Positions 37,212 to 44,635 of a stretch of 64,000 bases of DNA are shown in pieces. Numbering within the stretch: the first letter of the stretch is position 1; each line of letters begins with the position of its first letter. Position numbers and translations under genes: made by a program. Below the pieces are notes generated by a model, which was given only the letters and a program-made list of their open reading frames with translations, searched no databases and was not told where the DNA came from. Where the stretch lies: NCBI GenBank assembly GCA_945787895.1, contig CALZJQ010000001.1, positions 1 to 64,000 of the forward strand. Direction: 5' to 3'. Origin of the DNA: an uncultured Prevotella sp. GTDB taxonomy: Bacteria; Bacteroidota; Bacteroidia; Bacteroidales; Bacteroidaceae.

Positions 37212-37806
37212 CATGGGTGGCGTCATCTTTCGGCAGACGACGAAAGAGGCGGTCCGCAGGTTTGCTGAAGCGGGAATAGATACTGAAAAGTATATGGGAG
37301 AGCATGGGCAGAAGGGTTTCTTCCTCGACATAGAGACGGGGAGGATAGACACTGACGAGTTCTGCCGCAGGATGGCTGAGGAGAGCCATCGCGAGAGTGT
37401 CACTTACGAGGAGGCGGAATACTGCTGGCTCGGCTTTGTGGGCGAGGTGAGGCGTGAGTACCTCGACTGTCTGACGAGACTCAAGGAGTCATATCATCTC
37501 TGTCTGCTTACCAATACCAATCCGTTTATCATGAACTATATGCGCAGCAGCAGGTTTTGTGCAGAGGGGAAGCCTATCTCCGATTATTTCCACAAGCTCT
37601 ATTGCAGTTATGAGATGCAGCTCTATAAGCCGCATCCCGACTTCTTCCGTCATGTCCTTGAAGCAGAGGGAATGAATGCAGACGAATGTCTGTTCATTGA
37701 TGATAGTATAAAGAACGTGCGTGGGGCGGAAGCTGTTGGCATTCACGGACTACACGTTCAGCAGAACGAGGATTGGACACCGTTGGTCAGTTGTTTGGTT
37801 GTTTAG
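37189..37806 (+). CDS. HAD-family phosphatase (IA-type)
   Basis: 205 residues from MIRNILFDMGGVIF. HAD motif I is seen as LFDMGGVIF (the second Asp is replaced by Gly, as in the HAD-IA epoxide-hydrolase-like group), motif II as LLTNTNP, the motif III lysine near YKPHPDFF, and motif IV as CLFIDDSIKN. Substrate unknown. The last codons (SCLVV) and the stop codon TAG are supplied by a family A word-repeat, so the natural C-terminus may have been replaced or extended. Confidence 0.85.
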   Translation: MIRNILFDMGGVIFRQTTKEAVRRFAEAGIDTEKYMGEHGQKGFFLDIETGRIDTDEFCRRMAEESHRESVTYEEAEYCWLGFVGEVRREYLDCLTRLKESYHLCLLTNTNPFIMNYMRSSRFCAEGKPISDYFHKLYCSYEMQLYKPHPDFFRHVLEAEGMNADECLFIDDSIKNVRGAEAVGIHGLHVQQNEDWTPLVSCLVV

Positions 37807-37896
37807 TTGTTTAGTTGTTTAGTTGTTTAGTTGGCTGTGGCAATGAGTCGAATACTATCAACCAAACAACCAAACAACAAGACAACTAAACAACAG
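37788..37896. repeat. Word-repeat hairpin, family A, copy 4
   Basis: GTTTAG/GTTTGG arm overlapping the HAD gene end, core 37833-37863 (shortened to GGCTGTGGCAATGAGTCG, then AATACTATCAAC), and an AC-rich right arm. A GAACCCACCT string at 37934-37943 resembles one end of the MITE but has no partner. Confidence 0.8.
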
Positions 37897-37964
37897 CACT
37901 TTGTAGGTTGTTTTCTCCTACCTTACCTTGACAGAACCCACCTTAAATTAAATAGATTTGCAAA

Positions 37965-38165
37965 ATGGGAGATTTGAATCGAATCAAAGTTGTACTCGTT
38001 GAAAAGAAGCGGACGGCCAAATGGCTTGCTGAGGAATTAGGGAAAAAACCGGCTACTGTAAGCAAGTGGTGTACTAATGTGTCTCAGCCAGACCTGTACA
38101 CTTTAGACAAGATTGCGATATTGCTTGATATTGACAAGCGAGAACTTATAACGGGGAAAGACTGA
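37965..38165 (+). CDS. XRE-family helix-turn-helix regulator
   Basis: 66 residues, one HTH domain: RTAKWLAEELGKKPATVSKW with the recognition helix KPATVSKWCTN, then LDKIAILLDIDKREL. It stands 4 bp before the DUF1016 nuclease gene and is probably its regulator or antitoxin-like partner. A TAGATTTG box (37953-37960) ends four bases before the ATG, so a nearly leaderless transcript is possible. Confidence 0.82.
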   Translation: MGDLNRIKVVLVEKKRTAKWLAEELGKKPATVSKWCTNVSQPDLYTLDKIAILLDIDKRELITGKD

Positions 38166-38169
38166 GGTT

Positions 38170-39228
38170 ATGACAGATATTACACAAATCCAAGAATCAG
38201 AGTATGACGCAATTCTGCGACAGGCTGTCGCAGTTATTGACCGAACAAGAGCAATGGTGGCAACAGCAGTAAGTTCTGCCATCGGTACTGCTCATTGGGA
38301 AATAGGAAAATTGCTTCACGACAGAAAAGTCGAGAGCAAGCATGGAAGCGGTGTCGTCAATCGTCTGTCCTATGACTTGAAGCAACGCTATCCTCAGATG
38401 GGTGTTTCTCCCAGAAATCTCTGGGATATGAAGAAATTCTACGAACGTTTCTGCAACAGCGAATCAAAACTGCGACAGGCTGTCGCAGTTATACCATGGG
38501 GACATATACTGACCTTGATGCGTAAGTTTGGTGAAGATGACAATGCCATATTATACTATGCACAGGAAATAACGTCAAAAGGCTGGAACCGTGAACTTCT
38601 ATCCAGTGCCATATCTCTGAAAATGCACATGAGGAAGGACACCCCTTCTGACAATAATTTTGAGCAGACTCTGCCTGCTACACAGGCGATGTTTGCAAAT
38701 GAAGTGTTCAGAAGCGGTTATAACCTTGGCTTCCTTGGAGTTAAAGACCCTATATTGGAAACAGAGCTTGAGACCCGACTGGTGGAGAAGGTAAAGCAGT
38801 TCCTTTTGGAACTTGGCAAGGGCTTCACCTATATTGGTAACCAGTATGTGCTCGAATACAACGGAAAGCGGAGTAAGGTAGATATGCTTTTCTTCCATCG
38901 TGACCTGCATTGCCTCGTAGCCATTGACCTGAAGATTGGTGAGTTTAAGCCGGAATATGCAGGCAAGATGAACTACTATCTGTCTTTGCTTGACCGTTTG
39001 GAGCGTAGGGAAGATGAGAATCGTTCTATCGGCATTATTCTATGCGCCGAGAAAGACCGTGTGGAAGTAGAACTGGCATTAGAAGATATGGGGAAACCCA
39101 TTGGTGTGGCAGATTATCAACTGATAGTTCCGCAAGAAGAATTAAAGAAAGTGGTAGCAGATGAAGTAGAGGCTTTTGGCAAAGAACTTCCTTTTCGTTC
39201 AGAGACTGAGGTTGAATCACAAACATGA
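38170..39228 (+). CDS. DUF1016 / YhcG-type PD-(D/E)xK nuclease protein
   Basis: 352 residues. The N-terminal DUF1016 domain (about 15-180; AHWEIGKLLHDRK, YPQMGVSPRNLWDMKKFY) precedes a PD-(D/E)xK domain with Asp238 in SKVDMLFF and Asp253-Leu-Lys255 in VAIDLKIGEF. Related proteins are found near restriction-modification and toxin-antitoxin loci; no methylase or other defence gene is near. The N-terminal part holds two copies of a 23-bp palindromic DNA repeat, both encoding LRQAVAVI. Confidence 0.85.
   Translation: MTDITQIQESEYDAILRQAVAVIDRTRAMVATAVSSAIGTAHWEIGKLLHDRKVESKHGSGVVNRLSYDLKQRYPQMGVSPRNLWDMKKFYERFCNSESKLRQAVAVIPWGHILTLMRKFGEDDNAILYYAQEITSKGWNRELLSSAISLKMHMRKDTPSDNNFEQTLPATQAMFANEVFRSGYNLGFLGVKDPILETELETRLVEKVKQFLLELGKGFTYIGNQYVLEYNGKRSKVDMLFFHRDLHCLVAIDLKIGEFKPEYAGKMNYYLSLLDRLERREDENRSIGIILCAEKDRVEVELALEDMGKPIGVADYQLIVPQEELKKVVADEVEAFGKELPFRSETEVESQT
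38215..38492 (+). repeat. Two intragenic 23-bp palindromic repeats
   Basis: Identical 23-bp segments at 38215-38237 and 38470-38492, inside the DUF1016 gene and in the same reading frame. Each contains CTGCGACAG and CTGTCGCAG as perfect 9-bp arms around one G. Identity at DNA level 255 bp apart suggests insertion or gene-conversion of a small mobile repeat, or a binding site. Confidence 0.75.
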
Positions 39229-39415
39229 ATACAATGATACTACATTTCACTGACATTGTTCATATCGGTATATGTTGTATGTAGATCATCCATTAGACAA
39301 TACACCTCATTCAGAAAGTTGTCATCATCACAAATATCCCAACCCTTCTTCAAATCCACGTTTTGCAGAAACGAGAAACTGTCTTAAGACGGTATGAATT
39401 ATTCAGTTTTTTTTT
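39229..39415. other. Intergenic, nothing recognised
   Basis: Between the DUF1016 gene and the family C hairpin. No supported gene or regulatory site was seen. Confidence 0.4.
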
Positions 39416-39533
39416 CGGTTGTGCGGTTTTAAGGTTATACGGTTGTGCGGAAGTTACCAATAGCCCTCACAAATCTCCGTAAAACCGTATAACCGTATAA
39501 CCGTACAACCGCATAACCGCATAACCGCATAAC
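39416..39533. repeat. Word-repeat hairpin, family C, copy 2
   Basis: Left arm GGTTGTGCGG, GGTTTTAAGG, GGTTATACGG; centre with CTCCGTAAAA as at 22530; right arm ACCGTATAACC and ACCGCATAACC words, longer than the left arm. A C8 run follows at 39557-39564. Confidence 0.75.
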
Positions 39534-39587
39534 CTCATGACCTAAATCAAAAAATACCCCCCCCATAACAGTTTTGTGCTGAATATA

Positions 39588-39619
39588 TTTGGAAATGGAG
39601 GGATAAAATATTAAATTTG
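39588..39619 (+). promoter_or_regulatory. Promoter of the fimbrillin cluster
   Basis: TTTG (39588-39591), exactly 20 bases, then TAAATTTG (39612-39619): an ideal Bacteroidetes promoter. It faces the first fimbrillin-like gene at 39714, leaving a leader of about 85 bases. Confidence 0.7.
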
Positions 39620-39713
39620 CAGTACTGATATAGTTTGTAATTAGTAGTTCCCGGTTGTATCTTTTAATTAGCTTTCCATTCTGTCGGTTATGAAGTGGGT
39701 CCATGATAATGTC

Positions 39714-40760
39714 ATGAAGAGATTGGCGGTATTGATGTCACTTGCGCTTATAGACATATGTGAGGTAGCTGGTGTCACATATACGTATGCAGAGGGCAAG
39801 GGCTTGCTCTTCGCATGGCAGACCGACGACCTCGTTGGCATCACGGCAGGAATACAGGATGACGGCAAGACGGAGCAGATGGCATATTTCGTGAGCAGTA
39901 CGGCGCAGGCGTTGCCTAACGACCGCACGGTGTATTCCATAGGCTACATGCTGAAGCCGGGGATGCGCTACTATGCTTATTATCCTTATTCTAATGATGC
40001 TCTCGGTAGCGGCATGACGCTGTCTCTCGACTATGTATGGCAGACGCAGCGTGGCAACGGCTCTACGGCGCATCTCCCGCTGATGGACTATGCCTTAGCT
40101 GAGACAGTGACTTCCTCTGCGAGTGGGGAGTTCCGTTTCGCGCATCTTGGCGGTGTGCTCCGCATAGAGTTTGTTGCGCCGTTCGCTTTCGGCAGTGCCG
40201 ACCTTAACATATATGGCGACAGGGCAGTGCTGCCTACCATAGCGCGTGCCGACCTGAACAGCGGACAACTGTACGTGATGACCGCCAACAGGCTGTTTCC
40301 CGTCACTCTCGAAGACTTCAACGTCCGTGCCGGCGACCTCGTCACGGTATATGTCACTCTGCCCGCTGTCCGCCTCTCCAGTGAACTGCTGACGCTGACA
40401 CTGCGGACATGGGGTGGTGCGAACGAATACACTTTCCCCCGTTTCTATGCTCCGGATATAAAGAGAGGTATGCTCTACGACATTGACCTTACGTTGCCCG
40501 TAAGCAGAGCGGCAGTGCAGGAGGCGAAGACGTTCCCCATGCCCTTTGCTGCTTCGGCAACGCTGCGCAATCCCCTCGTCCATGCCGATGACATCCTGTT
40601 TGACACGTCCTACAAACTGACCTACGAGGAGAAGCCTCCTGTGACGGCGGTGCGGGACGTAGAGAAAAGAGCGGACGAGGTTGCGGCACGGTATGTCACG
40701 ATTGACGGCAAGCCGGTAAGGAGGTTGCGGCAGGGTATGGTTTATAAACGGGTGAGATAG
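39714..40760 (+). CDS. Fimbrillin-like protein without lipobox
   Basis: 348 residues from MKRLAVLMSLALI; an ATG 8 codons earlier is an alternative. The N-terminus is hydrophobic but its Cys (LIDICE) is not in a good lipobox, and no Thr-Arg processing site is seen. The body has fimbrillin features: FAWQTDDLVGI at the start, RYYAYYPYSNDA near 100, and FRFAHLGGVLRIEF near 145, the central conserved strand. It is the first gene of the cluster, so it may be an accessory subunit, or its N-terminus may be damaged. Moderate certainty on family, low on role. Confidence 0.65.
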   Translation: MKRLAVLMSLALIDICEVAGVTYTYAEGKGLLFAWQTDDLVGITAGIQDDGKTEQMAYFVSSTAQALPNDRTVYSIGYMLKPGMRYYAYYPYSNDALGSGMTLSLDYVWQTQRGNGSTAHLPLMDYALAETVTSSASGEFRFAHLGGVLRIEFVAPFAFGSADLNIYGDRAVLPTIARADLNSGQLYVMTANRLFPVTLEDFNVRAGDLVTVYVTLPAVRLSSELLTLTLRTWGGANEYTFPRFYAPDIKRGMLYDIDLTLPVSRAAVQEAKTFPMPFAASATLRNPLVHADDILFDTSYKLTYEEKPPVTAVRDVEKRADEVAARYVTIDGKPVRRLRQGMVYKRVR

Positions 40761-41090
40761 GTTGTTGGGTTGTAGTACCTGGTTGTAGTACCTGGTTGTC
40801 GGTTTTGGGTTGTCGGTTTTTGGTTAGTAATGTCTTTCCAATGGAGTCTTCCTTATGAGACAAAGGTAACCCAACCTAAAACCTAAAACCCAAAACCTAC
40901 AACCAGCACTGATATAATGTCTTTCCAATGGAGTCTTCCTTATGAGACAAAGGTAACCCAACCTAAAACCCAAAACCCAAAACCTACAACCAGCACTGAT
41001 ATAATGTCTTTCCAATGGAGACTTCCTTATGAGACAAAGGTAACCCAACCTAAAACCGACAACCAGCAACCGACAACCAACAACGACACT
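40761..41090. repeat. Word-repeat hairpin, family B, copy 2, with 87-bp tandem units
   Basis: GT-rich left arm (GGTTGT, GGTTTTGGGTT), then core starts at 40830, 40917 and 41004: two complete 87-bp units and a partial third. Each core reads ATGTCTTTCCAATGG and ends in ACAAAGGTAACC, followed by CCTAAAACC-type words. TACCTTTG is present on the minus strand of each unit. As 87 is divisible by 3, the last two units are open in frame with the next gene. Confidence 0.85.
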
Positions 41091-41093
41091 GAT

Positions 41094-41312
41094 ATGAAGA
41101 AGCGACAATATATACATCCTCAAATAGAGATAGTAGTCTTGACGGACTGCAACGAACTGTTGAGTGGGACTATGGGGGCAGTAACTGGAGGTATGGGGAG
41201 CGAAAGTAAGCCAGATAATCCTGAATTAAGCAAGCAATCCTCGTTCTCTATATTTGACGACCCCGAGGATATATATGATATTGAGGACATTAATGTATTT
41301 GATGGATATTAA
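41094..41312 (+). CDS. Small acidic protein of unknown function
   Basis: 72 residues beginning MKKRQYIHPQIEIVVLTDC; the longer frame from 40917 only translates the 87-bp repeats. It resembles short Bacteroidetes proteins with a K-x-YI-x-P start and an L-L-(S/A)-G segment (here ELLSGTMGAVTGG), whose role is unknown. No signal peptide or membrane helix. The last third is Asp/Glu-rich (IFDDPEDIYDIEDINVFD). It lies 13 bp before a fimbrillin lipoprotein gene and is probably co-transcribed. Confidence 0.6.
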   Translation: MKKRQYIHPQIEIVVLTDCNELLSGTMGAVTGGMGSESKPDNPELSKQSSFSIFDDPEDIYDIEDINVFDGY

Positions 41313-41325
41313 CAAGGAACTCTAA

Positions 41326-42672
41326 ATGCGCATTAAGCAACCATATATAATCTTATCTTTTCTGCTGGTGGCAATGTTGTCGGTGCTGGTGACAGGATGT
41401 TGCGGTGATGACATTGGCGTGTCGGACGATGGCATACCTGCTGACTGGCAGGGAGTGGTAATCCATCGCACTGGCTTTGAGGCTGGCGATGAACCGACAC
41501 GCTCTTCCCTGATATTCGGAGAGGGGGGCATGATGTTCAGTTGGAATGTAGGCGATGAGATGGGAATGTATCCCACGGCGGCTGTTCCTAAAAAGGAAAC
41601 AGATGCAGAGGGGAAGTATAATTTCGACGGACTGATAAATGCCAACGAAGAGGGGAAGTCTGGATACTGGCATTACGCAAACTCCAAGCATTCGAACGAA
41701 TCCTTTTTCCTTACCGACCCGACAAAGCAACAGCAGACGAAATACCGCTGTACAGTATTGAGGCAGGGTGGATTATTTGCTAAATTGGAGGCATCGGGTA
41801 CGAGTACAGTAAACTGGGACGTGCAGAATGAGGACACCACACGATGGACGTTGTATTCTCCTTACAATGCGGACTATGTGCCGACAGGACTGAAAGGCAG
41901 TCAGAATTACGATAGCCTGCATTTTGATTTCAAAGGGCAGATACAGAAGGGATGGGTGAACATAGGAGCTTTTAAGAGTCCGTCAAAACCTAACGGCTAT
42001 GACAATCCCGATTATAAGAAGTCGGAAGCAGAGGCCTGTGCTCATCTCGGAAAGAAAGATGTGCTGATTTCGGCAGAAACAAAGTTTAGTTTCCCTCACA
42101 CCGTCTTTTATCTCCGACACCTTGGATCTGTTGCGAGGTTCTATATGCTTGCACCAGCCAAGGACTTGGAAATGGTATCATTGCGTCTTATCTGTGACTC
42201 AAAGATATTCTATACGGGAGGGACTTTCAACCTTACGTCACGAGAATATAAGAACGATGAGAGCAAGGGACTTGCTCTCGTGGGCGATGATGCTCCTTTG
42301 CAGATGAGTCCTGACAAGGGGACGCTGACAAATAACCTCCTGCTGAATTTCGAGGGAGTGGAAATGAAATATGACCCTAATGAAAAGTATAGCAATTACT
42401 TCGTCGCTTACCTCATGATGTATCCCATCATTTATAAGCAGGAAGAGCACGGCAACCTATTTGTCTATGTTACGGCAAAGGATAAGGACGGCAATGAAGT
42501 CAATTTCGTGACAGAACCGCTTGCCGACAAGACGATGAAGTCGGGTTTCTATTATCAGTGGACATCACGCACCAACGAACAGAATGGACTCTACCCTATA
42601 CAGATGACCGCAACGCTGAAACCGTGGGAAGAACTTGTAGGAGGGGACATATCTACTGATTTGGAGAAGTAG
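41326..42672 (+). CDS. Fimbrillin-like lipoprotein 1
   Basis: 448 residues. Lipobox LVTGC gives lipidated Cys25; a Thr-Arg site (DEPTRSS) places Arg59 34 residues later. FSWNVGDEMGMYP starts the fimbrillin domain, VFYLRHLGSVARFYM (about 260) is the central conserved strand, and ATLKPWEEL with Trp434 closes it. A single-domain pilin-like subunit, exported by the lipoprotein route and probably assembled at the cell surface. Confidence 0.75.
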   Translation: MRIKQPYIILSFLLVAMLSVLVTGCCGDDIGVSDDGIPADWQGVVIHRTGFEAGDEPTRSSLIFGEGGMMFSWNVGDEMGMYPTAAVPKKETDAEGKYNFDGLINANEEGKSGYWHYANSKHSNESFFLTDPTKQQQTKYRCTVLRQGGLFAKLEASGTSTVNWDVQNEDTTRWTLYSPYNADYVPTGLKGSQNYDSLHFDFKGQIQKGWVNIGAFKSPSKPNGYDNPDYKKSEAEACAHLGKKDVLISAETKFSFPHTVFYLRHLGSVARFYMLAPAKDLEMVSLRLICDSKIFYTGGTFNLTSREYKNDESKGLALVGDDAPLQMSPDKGTLTNNLLLNFEGVEMKYDPNEKYSNYFVAYLMMYPIIYKQEEHGNLFVYVTAKDKDGNEVNFVTEPLADKTMKSGFYYQWTSRTNEQNGLYPIQMTATLKPWEELVGGDISTDLEK

Positions 42673-42679
42673 GGGTTAG

Positions 42680-42890
42680 CTGGTTTTTGGTTTTTGGTTT
42701 TTGGTTTTTGGTTTTTGGTTAGTAATGTCTTTCCAATGGGGTCTTTCTCATGAGACAAAGGTAACTCAACCTAAAACCTAAAACCCAAAACCTACAACCA
42801 GCACGGATATAATGTCTTTCCAATGGAGTCTTCCTTATGAGACAAAGGTAACCTAACCTAAAACCTACAACCAAAAACCCACAACCAACG
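42680..42890. repeat. Word-repeat hairpin, family B, copy 3
   Basis: Left arm is five almost pure GGTTTTT words; cores start at 42725 and 42812, again 87 bp apart; right arm CCTAAAACC and CCAAAAACCC words. Same orientation as the 40.8-kb copy. Confidence 0.82.
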
Positions 42891-42937
42891 ATAGGTTCTT
42901 GGTTTCGGATTGAAAAAGATTTGAAAATATATATAAT

Positions 42938-44596
42938 ATGCTTTACACAAATCAAATAAAGACGTTCGTCCTCGCAGTCGTGGCACTGCTCCCTGTTGCC
43001 ACTTGGGGACAGACGGACATCACTACCGAAGAGGCGTTGAGGCAGGCGATAACATATGCTTCTGCCGATGCCACCACCGTCACGCTCACTGCTGACATTA
43101 CGCTCACTGCCGACGGCAGGCTGACCATTGATGCAGGGAAAGACATCACGCTCAATCTCAACGGTCACAGCATAACAAGCACTACGAATTGTGTCATCAT
43201 CAACAATGGCAAACTGACCGTCAAGGACGACAGCGAAAGCAAAGCCGGCGCTATCATCGCCACAAAATACCAAGGCATCGCGATGGGCAACAGCTCCACC
43301 ACCGTCATAGAATCCGGAAACATCAAGGCTGTCGAGGGATGCGTCATCACGAGCTATGCCACCGGAGCGACGCTGACCGTCAGAGGCGGCACGTTCACCT
43401 GTACGGACAATGCCGTCATTGCGGGCAACGGTTCTTCAAAATTGCCTGACGGCACACTTCGTGAAACGCCCAACACGATAATCATCAGCGGCGGCACGTT
43501 CAACGGACAAATCAAGTCGGCGGGCTACGTGGCTTGCGGCATCTACTGTCCGTGGAAAGACAATGTTACTGTCAGCGGAGGCACGTTCAACATCACGGGC
43601 GGTGCAGGCATAGTGTCACGCTCCGGCACGGTGACTGTCACGGGCGGCACGTTCAACTGCACAGGCAAGGTGACCGGCAAGGTGGGCGACTCACGAGTGG
43701 TAGTGCCTTGCTCGCCTGTTGTCTTCGACTCGGAGACCGCCTATCCTTCGATGACAGAGGAGTCGAAGATTGAGATTTCAGGAGGTACGTTCACTGCAGA
43801 GGATGGTATTGCCCCTGTCTCTGTCATAGCAAAGACAGAGGACGCTGCACAGCGTGTGGCAGTCAGCGGTGGCTCATACTCCGCACCCGTCAGTCAGGAA
43901 TATTGCAAGGAGGGCTTCACTACGGCGCAGAACGCCGACGGAACGTATGGCGTTTCCTCTACGTTCACGGTCAGTGACGGCAAACCCCTCTCCATATCAT
44001 CCACAGACGATTTCACAGTCACCACGGCGACATACACCCGCGAGATGCCAGCAGGCACGGAGTGGGGCACAGTATGCCTGCCTTTCAACATAAAATCAAC
44101 TGAGGATGTACCGCTCTACACCATCAACCGTATAGAAAACGGTGTGCTGTACCTCGATAAAAAGACAGAGGCGGAAGCAGGAACTCCGGTCATATTCCAT
44201 ACTAACAGCACTTCGGTGACATTCACCACGGAGAATGCCCGTGTGAAAGGAGCGTCGCCCACAACCAAGGCCTCTCTCGCAGGCACTTACACCGACCTCG
44301 TGATTACGGACAACCTCGGCAGCATATACTATATCAACTCCGACGCCTTTCATCAGGCAAAAGCTTCGCTGAGAGTGCCCGCCTACAGAGCCTATATTAT
44401 ATATAATAAGGAGCAGGGAGCCAAGCCCTCCGTGCTCTTCATCGGTGACGGCACTACCGGTATCGAAGAGACCGGCACTGCTCCCGCAACGACAAAGGCT
44501 TGCTACTCCGTGGGAGGAGTAAGACGCAGTGCCGCAGTCAGAGGTCTCAACATCGTACGTCTCAGCGACGGACGAACCATAAAGGTGGTAAAATAA
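42938..44596 (+). CDS. Secreted beta-helix protein
   Basis: 552 residues with a signal peptide (about 1-25, ending TWGQ). Residues about 60-330 are right-handed beta-helix-like repeats of the pectate-lyase fold: NGHSITSTTNCVIINNGKL, then four SGGTFN/RGGTFT turns (e.g. VSGGTFNITGGAGIV). The second half contains MPAGTEWGTVCLPFNI, common in Prevotella surface proteins, and the end (RGLNIVRLSDGRTIKVVK) resembles a surface-targeting C-terminus. No catalytic residues are evident, so it is more likely an adhesin or accessory surface protein of the fimbrial cluster than a lyase. Confidence 0.7.
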   Translation: MLYTNQIKTFVLAVVALLPVATWGQTDITTEEALRQAITYASADATTVTLTADITLTADGRLTIDAGKDITLNLNGHSITSTTNCVIINNGKLTVKDDSESKAGAIIATKYQGIAMGNSSTTVIESGNIKAVEGCVITSYATGATLTVRGGTFTCTDNAVIAGNGSSKLPDGTLRETPNTIIISGGTFNGQIKSAGYVACGIYCPWKDNVTVSGGTFNITGGAGIVSRSGTVTVTGGTFNCTGKVTGKVGDSRVVVPCSPVVFDSETAYPSMTEESKIEISGGTFTAEDGIAPVSVIAKTEDAAQRVAVSGGSYSAPVSQEYCKEGFTTAQNADGTYGVSSTFTVSDGKPLSISSTDDFTVTTATYTREMPAGTEWGTVCLPFNIKSTEDVPLYTINRIENGVLYLDKKTEAEAGTPVIFHTNSTSVTFTTENARVKGASPTTKASLAGTYTDLVITDNLGSIYYINSDAFHQAKASLRVPAYRAYIIYNKEQGAKPSVLFIGDGTTGIEETGTAPATTKACYSVGGVRRSAAVRGLNIVRLSDGRTIKVVK

Positions 44597-44635
44597 TAAG
44601 GTACGGACATAAACAGTAAAAAAAAATATCACGAT

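Noticed and set aside
37934..37943. GAACCCACCT as a third MITE copy
   Set aside because: Only about 10 bases of one end are present, without the partner end or a target duplication.
43000..43900. Pectate lyase function for the beta-helix protein
   Set aside because: The fold-type repeats are visible but no lyase catalytic or calcium-binding motif could be recognised.
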